From: Muscardinus avellanarius
Lineage: Eukaryota > Chordata > Mammalia > Rodentia > Gliridae
DNA: 64,000 bases
Direction of reading: 5' to 3'
Assembly: GCA_963383645.1 (NCBI GenBank)
Contig: OY726576.1
Coordinates: 10,220,102 to 10,284,101 of the forward strand
Positions 50,409-61,202 of the stretch are shown here, one piece after another. The stretch's first letter is position 1, and every line of letters starts with the position of its first letter. The position numbers and the translations under genes were made by a program. A model generated the notes under the pieces. The model was not told where the DNA came from. It was given only the letters and a program-made list of their open reading frames with translations, and searched no databases.

Positions 50409-50741
50409 TGTTATAGTTTGGATATAAAAATATCCTCCAGAGAAGCTCAAATGCTAGACTATGCAGCCAGGTTTGGAGCTGAAGTATGGCTGGAGGAGAT
50501 GGGTCACCATGGGCATGGCCTGGGGGACCACTGTATTTGCCCCAGCCCCTCTTCCTGATTTCTCTGCTTCCTGACCCCCATGTGGTGAGAGCAGCTTCTT
50601 CCCACTGCTATGCCCTAAAGCCTTGCTGCCAGCCATGGACTGCAACCTCTGAAACCTCTAAAACCGGGAGCCCCAAATGAGCCTTTCCTCCACGAGGTCA
50701 TGCTAATCTGGCAGTTTGGTCACAGCAATGAGAAGCTAAAT
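50409..50741 (+). mobile_element. MaLR-like LTR fossil
   Basis: Starts 'tgttatagtttggata', includes 'ggtgagagcagcttcttcc' and 'catggactgcaacctctgaaa', and ends 'ggtcacagcaatgagaagc'. This is the general wording of ERVL-MaLR LTRs. 'cagt' flanks both ends (50405 and 50742). Family name not assigned. Confidence 0.5.
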
Positions 50742-51109
50742 CAGTGTTTACTGATCCTGTACAATTAATTGTTTATTGATCTTTACTCAGTTTCTACCAA
50801 GCCCCAGCCACTCCAAGTTTTCATACATATTTCAAGTTTGCCCACAGCCCTTCTGAAATTTAAGACTCCTTCAAAGTAGTGCTCTACCATACGGGAGTTA
50901 GCAAGAAGCTCTATCTCTGTCTTATCCACAAGTTGTTTTAAACATATTCTGGAGAGCCATCACTGCACATGGGTCTCAGTATTTTTGATTTATTAAATTT
51001 TATTGTTGGACTGCAAGAAATGGTGGTTCTCATCTGTGGTTGAGAACAACTTGACTTCCAAACATCACAGACTTTTAAGAACAGAACTGTTATGGACTGG
51101 GAGAGTATG

Positions 51110-51880
51110 GTTGTGGGGGAACTGTTCCCGGACACCCCTGCTAGGGTCCTGGACACACTTTCCCTCAAACCACAACAAAACCCCAAACGACCAAAAACAG
51201 AAGAAAAACGCGGGTTCTTGTCCTAAGCTAAGAATAAATATGCATAGCTTGGACAGTTGCTGAAGATTTAAAGAAGTTTATTAAAAAGATAGAAATACAG
51301 GAGGTAGTTACAACCCTGTGCCAAGGGTGGCACAAGGGGGCAATTCAACTGAATTCACCAAAAAACCCCAGCATGCTGAGTTCTTATCCTGACCAAATCT
51401 GGGGCAGGTCCTTTGATCTGTAGATATGCTGCCCTATCTCTAGCCCAGTTTTCTGCTGTCTCCATCACAGGTGGATTTGCCCCAGAGGTGGGGGGGACAG
51501 CCCCGTCTCCTTACACAGACCTCTACACCTTTTGCTACCACCCCCAAGATGTGTTAAATTGCTTCTCCTGGGAATCTGGGATTTCCTCCCATCCCTTAGG
51601 CCATCTGTCTCTCCTTAGAAATGTAAAGAGATGTCTTCCCTGGCTCTGGCTTTCTTTCCTTCTCTTTAGAAATGTAAATTACAAGTCCCTTCTTCCTGCC
51701 AGTCCTGGATTTCTTTAGCACAAATGATATATTTTAAAAATTGGAAATCTTTCCCAATACTGGTACATTAATACATTTTAAAACCTCTTCCCAATACTAG
51801 TACAAGAACCCTAGGCCAATTATTTCAGCATGCTTTGCAGGAAGGGGCTGTAAGAGGGTGCAGCTCTGTGCAGTCCTACC
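51110..51880 (-). mobile_element. ERV-type LTR, minus strand (boundaries approximate)
   Basis: The minus strand shows AATAAA ('ttaataaactt'), then a stretch ending near 'gtttgagggaaagtg' and 'gttcccccaca', resembling the R-U5 end of an LTR. No internal retroviral coding sequence or clear target duplication was seen. 'cccaatactggtac' is partly repeated at 51752 and 51790. Confidence 0.4.
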
Positions 51881-52133
51881 TATCAGGGTCCAGAGCTTGG
51901 CTTGGGTGCTATGTTATTGCTTTTGTTTTGAAATTATTAATAATTTATGAATAGTGAGTCACGTACTTTCATTTTACATGAGGTTCCCCAGAATATGTAC
52001 CTACCCCTTGCCTTTAGGAGATAGTGTGAGAATTTATACTTCCCTAGGGAATTTTAATGTACAGACAGGGTTAAGAAAAACAGGGACGTTACTTCTTTCT
52101 CTTTTTTATTTTTGTACTTATTTTATTTTATTT

Positions 52134-52155
52134 GATACTGGGGATTGAACCCAGG
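52134..52155 (-). mobile_element. ID-like SINE scrap before a GGT repeat
   Basis: 'atactggggattgaacccag'. The rest has been replaced by the triplet repeat. Confidence 0.6.
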
Positions 52156-52218
52156 GTGGTGGTGGTGGTGGTGGTGGTGGTGGTGGTGGTGGTGGTGGTA
52201 GTGGTGGTCCTCCTCCTT
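52156..52218 (+). repeat. (GGT)n triplet repeat
   Basis: About 18 units with one 'agt' interruption, followed by (CCT)n-like 'cctcctccttctcctcc' to 52229. Confidence 0.95.
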
Positions 52219-52245
52219 CTCCTCCTTCTTTGTCTTCTTTTTTGC

Positions 52246-52448
52246 ATGTAATACTGGGGATTGAACCCAGGGGCATTCTACCTCAAGCTATACTCCCAGC
52301 CCTATTTTTTAATTCTTTATTTTGAAAGAGAGTCTCACTAAATTGCAGAAAGTCTCACTAAGTAGCTGAGGGTGGCCACAAATCTGTGATCCTCCTGTCT
52401 CAGCCTCCGAAGTACTAGGGTTACAAACCTGCACCACCATGCCTGGCT
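52246..52448 (-). mobile_element. B1/ID-type SINE, old copy
   Basis: 'gtaatactggggattgaacc' to 'caccaccatgcctggct'. Confidence 0.92.
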
Positions 52449-52612
52449 GACATTCTACTTCTGAACTATACCCCAGGACATTTTGCTTTTTTTTTTTTTT
52501 TTTTAAATAGGGTCTTGCTAAATTGCTGAGGCTGGCCTCAAACCTGCAATCTTCCTGTCTCAGCCTCCCAAGTTCTAAGATTGCAGGTGTGTACCACCAT
52601 GCTAAGCTAGCA
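52449..52612 (-). mobile_element. B1/ID-type SINE, old copy, truncated ID half
   Basis: 'acattctacttctgaactat' to 'gtaccaccatgctaagct'. The preceding SINE appears inserted into its start. Confidence 0.85.
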
Positions 52613-52814
52613 TTTTTATTTGAATTATAAAATGCAAAAATAAAAAGAGTTGGCATTAATTGAGTGAACATATTCAGTACTTTATAGACTATCTCACTAT
52701 TCTAAGAAATAAGATTTGAGCCTAGAGAGTTTGTGTGCAACCTGTCCTTCAAAGTATTATAATGTTGCCTCTGTTAAGGATTTGATTCATTAAGCAAGTA
52801 TATGTTGACTCCGT

Positions 52815-53285
52815 TTGTGTTTGCTATTGCTGCTGTAACAACTGATCACAAACAAACTTGCTTAACACAAAACCAGTTTATCAGCTAAGAATAGTGAAGG
52901 TCAGAAATCTAAAGTTTGCAGATGGTATTTCTTCTGGAGGCTGAGGGGGATTGGTTCATTGCCTCTCCCAGGTCTGGGCCTCCAGCATCCTTTAGCTCCT
53001 GCCTTCCACTCTTACCCAGGCTTTTACATTAGATCACCTCCTTCTCCCCCACTGACCTTGTTACCTCCTTTTACGGACTCTTGTTATTATATTTAGAGAC
53101 CTAGAGACAGAGACCGTAATCAAGTAATCAAGTAATCAAGTAATCAAGGATAAGCTCCCTGTTGAAAAGTCCTTAATTTAATCCCATCTGTTAAGTTTCT
53201 TTGCCACTTAAGGTAGCACATTCACAGGTTCTAGGGTTTGAATGTGAATCTTCAGTGATGAAGACTGGCATTATTCAGCCTCCTG
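52815..53285 (-). mobile_element. MLT1-type (ERVL-MaLR) LTR fossil
   Basis: 'tgctgctgtaacaactgatc', 'gaaggtcagaaatctaaag', 'ttcttctggaggctgaggg' and 'ggtagcacattcacaggttc' follow the reverse complement of MLT1. Confidence 0.65.
53116..53149 (+). repeat. 8-bp tandem repeat (CAAGTAAT)n
   Basis: Four units inside the MLT1 fossil. Confidence 0.95.
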
Positions 53286-53621
53286 TAGCATCCTGCATGC
53301 CATACTCGGTTATGGATGCTTAGGCTCAACTGTGAAAGAGAGACACAAAGCTGTTATTTCTAAGAGTTTGCACTTTGGTATGGCCCCTGGATAACAACAG
53401 ATACAAATGTGGACACATAATATAATTTCACATTTTCATAAGTGGCATGAAGGAAACAAATCAGAAGGGGCAGGGCTCTGCAAGGAGGACACAATTTAAA
53501 CAGGGTGGGCAAAGATTTCTTCGAATAGGTGCCATTTTGATGGTTTTTAAATGAAGAGCTATAGAAATATCTAGAAGGCAATTGTTTCTTGGAGTAGGAA
53601 CAGCAATCTTAAAGGTTTAAG

Positions 53622-53790
53622 ATTGCCTGTAATCCCAGCAGTTGGGAGGCTGAGATTAGCGGATCACAGATTCACAGACAGCCTCAGCAATTTAGTAAGA
53701 CCTTGTTTCAAAATAAACAACAAAAAGTGCTGAGGGTATAGTTAAGAGGTCAGAATGCCCTTGGATTCAATCCCAAGTACCAACGAACCA
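53622..53790 (+). mobile_element. B1/ID-type SINE, 5'-truncated
   Basis: 'ttgcctgtaatcccagcagt' to 'atcccaagtaccaac', with an AAC-rich tail. Confidence 0.88.
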
Positions 53791-53963
53791 ACCAACAAGC
53801 AAATAGAAACCAAACAACAAGACTTCCACAAAACAAAGCAAAGCAAACAAAAAATACAAACTGGGATATAATTTAATTCTAAAGCCAATAGGAGTTGCTA
53901 CTGGGTAAGCTGAGACCAGTGAAAGTGATAGAGAAGAATTAGTGATATGTCCTAGATTTCTGC

Positions 53964-54061
53964 TAGGGCACCCACGTGAATGATCATTAAAGTTCAGTTA
54001 TTATGAGGATTGTAGGGCACCCGTGTGAATGATCATTAAAGTTCCGTTATTATGAGGACTG
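53964..54061 (+). repeat. 49-bp tandem duplication
   Basis: 'tagggcacccacgtgaatga' at 53964 and 'tagggcacccgtgtgaatga' at 54013 begin two copies differing at about four positions. Confidence 0.92.
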
Positions 54062-55020
54062 AATGTGTCCATTTGCATTTCTATCATATAGATGTACACT
54101 TATTAATTTGGGAAATTGCTCAAAGAAAATAAGAGACTAGATTCAAATAACCCAGAGGTTCTGATTTAAATAACCATAGCTTCCCATGTGTGCATACTTT
54201 TGCTTTCATTTCCCCCTACGTATGCTTTCCGTGAAGAAACACTAGTGATCCACACAACCCAGTTTGGGAAGCTTCTTTAACAATCGCTGCCTTCCTGTAA
54301 GTGTACCAGAGAAGCAAGATGGGAAAAGGCCACACAAAGTTTATGTGTCTCAATAGTTGACCTTGAATTCCAGGTCCTGCTCATTATATATGAATCCAAA
54401 CATTCTGAGCACTTACAGATTCTCTAAAGGCAGGAGCTATTTAACTAACATGATTAAATGTTGATTTTTTTTTTTTTTTGCAGCAGTAGGCACTGATTCT
54501 GGACTGGAAGAATTATAAATAAAAACACATCTTACTCCCACTTAGAAATAATGCTTAAAATAAACAACTTGCCCAGGGTTTTTAATTCCATCATTTTCTA
54601 CTTCCTGTGTATCTTGAAAATGACCATCATCCTAAGGTTGTTTCCTCCTATTGAAAATGATGTCATCCTTTCTGGAAAATGTTGATATCCATCAGTACTA
54701 AAATCTCATTAATGGACACTCTCCTGTTACTGAGAACTGAAAAAGCAGAATAATTGGTATGATCCTTATCCACATGGTTTCTGGAAAATCCTATTAAGAT
54801 AAAAGGGCAGAGTTGTGAGTTGGCTTGGTTCCCAATGTTGTCTGCTTGTTGTCTCACTGAAGAGATGAATGAGGGGACCTGGAGAGGAGAAATAGAAGTG
54901 ACTGGGCTAAGGACTTGGGAGAAAACACCAGAGACAATGGGCTCTTACTGCTTTCAAAGGTGACTAGAGACAGGAGATAATTGCCTTACATGATAATTTT
55001 GTTGTTGTTGTTTGTTTGTT

Positions 55021-55190
55021 TTGATACTGGGAATGGAACCTAAGGCCATTTTATCTCTGAGATACACACAAACCTTTTTTATTTTAGAATAAGTCTCACT
55101 TTGGTTGCTGAGGCTTTCCTTGAACCTGTGATCATCCAGTCTCAGCCTCCCAAGTACTGGGATTACAGGTATATACCATAATGCCCAGTT
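55021..55190 (-). mobile_element. B1/ID-type SINE, old copy
   Basis: 'gatactgggaatggaaccta' to 'accataatgcccagttt'. Confidence 0.88.
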
Positions 55191-55760
55191 TCTTAGAAAA
55201 CAATTTGAAAACCAGTTGATTTGAGAATGTGAAGATGAATTCACTCCTGCTCCCAGGTATCATTTTGTGGCAAATACACCATATTATTTCCAGTGTTTCA
55301 GATTATTTTTTGGCATGTGATTTTCTTTCAAGAGTGCAATAGGGTTTTTGAGTATATATGTGTCTAATTTTCAGGAGTTATTCCACAGTGGGTAAAACAT
55401 AGATTAGCAAAACATGAGCGTCAAATTTTTATTAGAATATTGTATTATAGCTTGGAAAGAAAGCCACTTGAGAATCCTGTGATTGCCTTTTCATGGAGGG
55501 GCTGCCCATGGCTGGGACACCAGAGACAGAAAAAAACCCACCAGCTGAAAAACTGGCCGTTTTTGTATTCTACAATGCACTGACTAATAGATTTAAATGC
55601 TGCACAGAAGTTGAAAAGCAGTTTTTATCTTTCTAATTATAATGAAGATATAGGTATGAGATAATTTTATAATGACCTAGAGAAGTTTGGGAAGGTTTCC
55701 ATTGCTTTTTATCAAACAGAGAGCTGGAATAGTGACAGTCTCATTTAATAGATTGAGTTT

Positions 55761-55958
55761 TTCTCTCTCTCCTTTCCCTCCCTCCCTCCCTCCCTCCCTC
55801 CCTCCCTCCCTCCTTCCCTTTCTTCCTTTTGTCCTTTCCTCCCTCTTCCTCCTCCCATCCTCCTTCTTTTCCTCCCTATTTCCTTTCTTTTTACCTCCCT
55901 CCTTTCTCTTACCTCTCTTCCCCTCCCTCTCCCTCCCTCTCTCCCTTTCTTTTCTTTT
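55761..55958 (+). repeat. ~200-bp polypyrimidine tract with (CCCT)n core
   Basis: Nearly uninterrupted C/T on plus. A perfect ccct/ctcc core is at 55776-55812. Confidence 0.95.
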
Positions 55959-55964
55959 TTTTGG

Positions 55965-56150
55965 TGGTGGTACTGAGGTTCCTGGAAGCCCTTCTACCTC
56001 CGAGCTACACTCCCAGACCTATTTTATATATATTATTTTAATTTGGAAACAGGATCTCTTAAGCCAGTGAGGCTGGCTCTGAACCAGCATAATCCTCCTG
56101 TCTCCGCCTCCCAAGCACAGGGATTACAAGGGTGTGCCACCACGCCCTGC
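55965..56150 (-). mobile_element. B1/ID-type SINE, young subfamily
   Basis: 'ggtggtactgaggttcctgg' to 'gtgccaccacgccctgc'. Confidence 0.92.
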
Positions 56151-56159
56151 TCTCCTCTA

Positions 56160-56164
<5 letters not shown>

Positions 56165-56214
<50 letters not shown>
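56165..56214 (+). repeat. (CT)n microsatellite
   Basis: About 25 perfect CT units followed by tttc repeats to 56236. Confidence 0.97.
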
Positions 56215-56220
<6 letters not shown>

Positions 56221-56476
56221 CTCTCTTCTTTCTTTCAACTTGACAGCTGTAGGATGGATTCATTATGAAATAAGACCCATTTACTCAGGACAACATTTAC
56301 ATCTGCACCATCCTGCCACTGCTATGAGGGTTAAAGTCCACTTGGAGTGCAGGGTCACAATATATGCCTTATAGCTACTTGAACAGAGAAGATTTCGTTT
56401 GCTAAGATTTCAAAAAGCCAAGTGAAGTAGAAAGGCTCTCATAAACCTAGCAAGATCCTATTTCAAAATAAAAATA

Positions 56477-56560
56477 AGTGGGGCAAGGTGGAGCATACCT
56501 GTAATCCCAGTTCTTGGGAGGCTGAGACAGGAGGATTGCAGGGACAGCCTCAGCAACATA
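56477..56560 (+). mobile_element. B1-like SINE 5' fragment
   Basis: 'agtggggcaaggtggagcat' to 'gacagcctcagcaac'. Confidence 0.8.
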
Positions 56561-56589
56561 GGCTTTCAGCATGAGGTTGGTTTCAGGTC

Positions 56590-56672
56590 CTTTTTTTCAG
56601 CGCTAGGGCTTAAACCCAAGCCATGTACATGCTAGCCAAGCGCTCTACCACTGACTGAGCTGCTCTCGCATG
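56590..56672 (-). mobile_element. ID-type SINE (tRNA-like), minus strand
   Basis: 'cgctagggcttaaacccaag', 'catgctagccaagcgctcta' and 'ccactgactgagctgc' form the reverse complement of a plain ID element. It is more tRNA-like than the tails of the dimeric SINEs. Its B-box survives but the 3' end is degraded, so it is not called as a tRNA gene. Confidence 0.7.
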
Positions 56673-56844
56673 TGATTTTGAAGTGCACTTCATAAGCAAA
56701 CTTGAGCGACTCAGTCACTTTCTTGTGGCATCAGAAGCCCCGATTGGGCCCTGTGGACATTATGGTTTCTGCCCTGCCCTCATGGCTTGGTGTTTGCTTC
56801 TACTGGAAAATTGTAGTTGCTAAGAACCAACACAGAATTCTCAG

Positions 56845-57058
56845 TGTAACAGTTTGAGATGTCACCTTGGGTTCTCGTCCTTTGCTAGTTTAGAAAAAAT
56901 AGCCAGAACTGAACTGCTGTAAGCTTACGCCAAGTCTTATTATTACAAAGGAAGAAGAGACAGAACAATCGAAGCACTGGGTCAGAGCAACACAGTGGAG
57001 CACCTCGAAAGGGAGACACTGACGCGTTTGAACACGCGTTCTTTAAGAATTCATTATC
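56845..57058 (-). mobile_element. Possible older LTR fragment interrupted by the solo LTR
   Basis: 'gggttctcgtcctttgctag' here and 'gggttcttgtcctaagctaa' at 51203 share wording and the same distance to a downstream T/A-rich poly(A)-like segment. Both look like minus-strand LTR ends of related families. The solo LTR at 57065 begins right after it. Confidence 0.3.
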
Positions 57059-57410
57059 TCCCCTTGTTGGGGTGTGTCCATACAGCGCCTAGAGAGATGC
57101 AGCCTCCCTCGGCCTGAGCGGCCTGCAGGCTAAGGCAAAGCTTTAGGTAAAGTTTAAGAACTTCCGCAGTAAAATGATTCAGCAGAATAGGGGCTAAGAT
57201 GGCACCTGGAAGAAGCTACAAAGGCGTGGTTTCCCCATTCATTATGGGTGGGGAGACTGAGCAGTTTTCCCCTTTTTCCCTTTAAAGGAGCTTCCGCACA
57301 CACGAATGGCTCATGTACTGGCAGGGGATTGGCTGTGAACTACATGCTAGTGATCTTTATCCCGATAGGCTAGGCTATTTCCCATTGGAAATTCCCCTCG
57401 TGGTTTTGTG

Positions 57411-57420
57411 CTATATATAT
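57411..57420 (+). promoter_or_regulatory. TATA-like box of the solo LTR
   Basis: ctatatatat, 16 bases before the AATAAA of the same LTR. Such tight U3/R spacing is common in LTRs. Confidence 0.55.
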
Positions 57421-57470
57421 GATTGCTTGAAGAGGAATAAATGAGATCTTGCTTGACTTGACTCTCGGCT

Positions 57471-57518
57471 TGTGTGTGTGTGTGTGTGTGTGCGCGCGTG
57501 CGCGTGCGCGTGCGCGCG
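57471..57518 (+). repeat. (TG)n followed by (CG/TG) alternating tract
   Basis: 48 bases of strict purine-pyrimidine alternation, TG repeats turning into gcgcgcgtgcgcgtgcgcg. The second half is very CpG-rich. Confidence 0.95.
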
Positions 57519-58339
57519 AATCGTTGGCACTCAACTTTCCTCATCAGCCCCGCCACTGACGGGGGGCAGGACCCCGTCATCCCCTCTCTCATCCTCCTTA
57601 GTGGGTAGTTTTTCTTTTCTCCCCAAATGCAGGTGCAGGCCCGCCAATTATTTTTGTGGTATAAGCCACAAAATAAGGTGTTAGATTAAAGATGAAGGTA
57701 TGTACCTTGATTGGCAGTGTCAGGACTACGTAGTATATGCCCGCTTTGGAGTTTAAGGCATGACTGTTCACCTGTGTCCTTGGGGAGTTTTCAGCCTTTT
57801 ACTATATCTGTTAGAAGTTATTTATTATGTTGAAAATTTATTTTATAATGAAGAGAAGAGAAAAATACAGGGATATAGTCCTTTAAAGTATGATGGCTTT
57901 GGGCTATAACTCTTTTGTGTAATTAGTAATTACTATAGAGTCCTTTTAACTTTAGTGTGAGAATTTAGTCTTTCTTTGTCTTTTAACATTCTGTGTTTAG
58001 CTGGGCTAATAGCCAATTTTTAGCTGACCGGGGTCATTATTGGCTGCAGCTCTTGGCTGACAGCTTAGAGCCAGAGAAAAGGATTTTATTGTTTTGCCTA
58101 AATATGAAAGCTTATTCTTATTAACAATTAATAGAGCTCTTATTAAGAGTCAATACGGGCTCAATCCCATCACTCAAATAAAAAATTTTTCCTTTGATAA
58201 GGAAATAAAACCATGCCTATTCCAGTAAATTTATGGAAAACACCAAAAATCACGATTTTAAGGAGGGTTTCTGGGATGTTTTTCAGTGAGAATTTCAATG
58301 TCTTCTATCACTATAGATACTGTGTGACAATATTTATAC

Positions 58340-58554
58340 TTTTTTTTTTTGGCAGTACTGGGGATGGAACCCAGGGCCATTCTACCTCTGAGCTACATCC
58401 CCAGCCCTATTTTTTATTCTCTGTTTTGAAACAGGGTCTCACTGAGTTGCTAAGGTCTCACTAAGTAGTAGCTGAGGCTGTCTGTGAACTCGGATCCTCC
58501 TGTCTCAGCCTCACCAAATGCTGGGATTACAAACCTGCACCACCACCACTGGCA
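58340..58554 (-). mobile_element. B1/ID-type SINE, old copy
   Basis: T run, then 'ggcagtactggggatggaac' to 'accaccaccactggcac'. Confidence 0.92.
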
Positions 58555-58852
58555 CATATTTATACATTTAGCCTCTAGTTAGCCATAGTTACAGGTTATC
58601 TCATGTATAAAGTAAACTGTGATTTCATAAGTGCCAGGTTGACAGTTCCTATGTGGCGCCACTGATAAAAGCAACTTCATTTCTTATTTCTGTCCTTCTT
58701 CATGCCACCTCGAACCATTTTTTTCTAAAAACAGGGCCACTACAGAAATGGCTTATCATAAGAAATTATTGTTTCTAATTTTGCCTCAGCCTAAGATCTG
58801 TATAATGACCTTATAAAATAATTTTATATATTATAAAGATATCATATAATGG

Positions 58853-59038
58853 GCTAGGCATGATGACACTTGCCTGTAATCCCAGTAATTGGGATGCTGA
58901 GACAGGAGGATTTCAGATTCAAAGCTAGCCTTAGTAACTTAATGAGGCCCTCTACATCTTAGTGAGACAGTGTTTGAAAATAAAAAGTAAAATAGGGCTG
59001 GGGATGTAGAATGTCCCTGGATTCAATCCCCAGTAAAA
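58853..59038 (+). mobile_element. B1/ID-type SINE, old copy
   Basis: 'ggctaggcatgatgacactt' to 'caatccccagtaaaaga'. Its ID half has a small deletion and a CA-repeat tail. Confidence 0.9.
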
Positions 59039-59039
59039 G

Positions 59040-59041
<2 letters not shown>

Positions 59042-59079
<38 letters not shown>
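59042..59079 (+). repeat. (CA)n microsatellite
   Basis: 19 perfect units. Confidence 0.97.
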
Positions 59080-59081
<2 letters not shown>

Positions 59082-59470
59082 CATATTATACATAAAACAT
59101 AACACATTTAAATGTGATATGTTGAATGGATATATTTGTAGATATATATTATTGCAGCTTTTGACTTATGTTGTATATTAATGAGTTCCACTAAGACTGT
59201 AAAAAACTAAGAGTTGATTTTCACCTAACTTACCTATGTTATCGAAGTCTCACACCAAACAGTTAACCGCCAATCATTGAAAAACACCTAGAGAATTATT
59301 ATTCCTGCCAAAGGATCCCTATAATGGTAATAAGTTGAAAGATATACGTTGTTTTCTTCTTATGCTCTCCTTTGTGGATTTGCAACTATATTTATCATAA
59401 AATATATTTTAACAATTGAGTCAAAATATACAAATATAAAAGAGCATTTTACATTTCTCTCCCTCTCTCC

Positions 59471-59512
59471 CCATCCATCCATCCATCCATCCATCCCTCC
59501 CTCCCTCCCTCC
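59471..59512 (+). repeat. (ATCC)n/(CTCC)n microsatellite
   Basis: Six ccat units grade into ccct units within a longer polypyrimidine stretch. Confidence 0.95.
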
Positions 59513-59556
59513 TTCCCCTCCCCTTCCCTCCACTTCTCCCTCCATGCCCCCGCCTT

Positions 59557-59745
59557 GTGCTGGAGATTGAAATCAGGAACATTCTACCTGAGCTATCTCC
59601 CCAAACCTCTTTATTTGGAAACAGGGTCTCACTAAGTTGCAGAGGTCTCACTAAGTAGCTGAATCTGTCCATGGCAGGAAGCTGCAATCCTCCTGTCTCG
59701 GCCTCCCAAGGACTGGGATTACAAGTGTGTGCCACCATGCCCAGC
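59557..59745 (-). mobile_element. B1/ID-type SINE, old copy
   Basis: 'gtgctggagattgaaatcag' to 'gccaccatgcccagct'. Confidence 0.9.
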
Positions 59746-59892
59746 TAAGAACAGCCTCTTAAAGGCTGCTTTGCCTTTCTGTACACTACTTACAGATAGA
59801 GGGTAACTTTTAGCATCCATTACCCATTGTCTTTCATCGCAGACCTTGTAGGATATATTGTGGCATAAAGTTAGATTCCTGTTCATTTAATT

Positions 59893-60079
59893 GTGGTACT
59901 GGGAAACAAGCCCAGGTTCATTCTAGCACTGAGCTACATCCCAAGCCCTATTTTTTTCTTTGTTTTGTTTTGTTTTGGAGCAAGTTTCACTAAGTTACTG
60001 AGACTGGCCTCAAATATGCAATCCTCCTATTTTAGCCCCCAAGTTCTGGGATTATAGGTGTGTACCACCACATCTGGTT
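59893..60079 (-). mobile_element. B1/ID-type SINE, old copy
   Basis: 'gtggtactgggaaacaagcc' to 'taccaccacatctggtt'. Confidence 0.9.
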
Positions 60080-60089
60080 CTATTTTTAT

Positions 60090-60212
60090 TTTTTTTTTTT
60101 ATTTTGAGACAAGATCTCCCTAAGTTTCCCAGGCTGGCCTTAAAATCACAATCCTCCCACCTCAGACTCCTAAGTACTGGGGCTTACAGGCATGTACCAC
60201 TGTTCCTGGATG
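60090..60212 (-). mobile_element. B1-like SINE half
   Basis: 'gagacaagatctccctaagt' to 'taccactgttcctgga'. Confidence 0.85.
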
Positions 60213-60219
60213 GCTTTTG

Positions 60220-60374
60220 GTTAATTTTTATTTATTTTTATTTATTTTATTTAAAGGTTTTCACTAAGTTACAAAGCACCTTACCAAGTTGCTGAGGCTG
60301 ACCACAATCCTGCGAACCTCCTGTCTCAGCCTCCCAAGTACTGGGATTATAAGCATGTGCCACTATACTTGGCT
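60220..60374 (-). mobile_element. B1-like SINE half with ATTT-rich tail
   Basis: 'tttttatttattttatttaa' tail then 'ttcactaagttacaaagcac' to 'ccactatacttggct'. Confidence 0.85.
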
Positions 60375-60477
60375 GATTCTTTGTTAATTTTAAAAGGAGA
60401 TAAAAAGAGAAAAAAGAAATAAAGGAAAATTAAGAGAAAAATAGAAGAAAGAAGACAGAATATCTAACTATAAACTT

Positions 60478-60683
60478 TTTTTGGGGGGGTAATGGGGATT
60501 GAACCCAGAGGTATTCTACCTCTGAGCTATACCCCTGCCCAATTTTATTTCATATTTGGAAACAGGACTTTACTAGGTTACTGAGAGCCTCGCTAAGTTG
60601 CCTAGGCTGTTCTTGAACCTGCGATCCTCCTGTCTCAGCCTCCCAACTACTGGGATTACAAGTGTGCCCCACCACACCCATCT
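60478..60683 (-). mobile_element. B1/ID-type SINE, old copy
   Basis: 'ggtaatggggattgaaccca' to 'ccccaccacacccatct'. Confidence 0.92.
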
Positions 60684-60974
60684 CTAATCATGGAATTTTA
60701 ATCATGCAGATTTGAGGTTCACATTGGTATTAGTTTATAAAAAGAAGTCAAGAACCTAGTAAAAATGCGGCTTACATATGAATAACTACAAAAGATGTGT
60801 ACCCAAAATATATTTAGAAGAACTTGCTAAATCAATAAAAAAACTCTTATGATATGTAGCTAAGATTTCAGAAAGGTGGGGAAATAGAACAAAGAACACA
60901 CAAAAAGTCAACTGAATTCACAAGTGATCAGGAAAATACAAAATAAAACAAGAAAACATTTTTATTTCTAATCT

Positions 60975-61168
60975 TTTTTATTTTTTAACCATCTCCCTAA
61001 ATTACTGAGGCTGACTTCATCCCTGCAAACTTCCTGTCTTGGCATCCCAAGTACTGGGATTACTGGCCTGTGCCATCATGCCAGCTATGTTTTGGTTTGA
61101 GGCAGGGTCTTGGTAAATTTTCCAGGCTAGCCTAGACCCCCTGGTCCTCCTGTCTCAGCAAGAAACAA
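60975..61168 (-). mobile_element. Two degraded B1-like SINE pieces
   Basis: 'ctccctaaattactgaggct' to 'gtgccatcatgccagct', then 'gaggcagggtcttggtaaat' to 'cctcctgtctcagca'. Confidence 0.65.
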
Positions 61169-61202
61169 ATAACTTTTATACTTGTTTTTTAAAATTTTAA
61201 AA

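Larger units (their letters stand above)
57065..57579 (+). mobile_element. Solo LTR, class II ERV (ERVK/IAP-like), perfect 6-bp target duplication
   Basis: Starts TGTTGGGG and ends CCCCGTCA, 515 bp. tcccct lies directly on both sides (57059-57064 and 57580-57585). The order inside fits an LTR: an inverted CCAAT (attgg) at 57329 and 57384, a TATA-like ctatatatat at 57411-57420, AATAAA at 57436-57441, then a U5 with a large TG/CG tract. No primer-binding site or gag follows, so this is a solo LTR. The class is inferred from TGTTGGG and the 6-bp duplication. Confidence 0.82.

Noticed and set aside
55687..56070. 127-codon frame rich in Pro/Ser/Leu
   Set aside because: A translation of the CCCT polypyrimidine tract running into a SINE.
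56590..56672. tRNA-like sequence on the minus strand
   Set aside because: The pattern is that of an ID-type SINE. The cloverleaf cannot be completed, so no tRNA gene is called.
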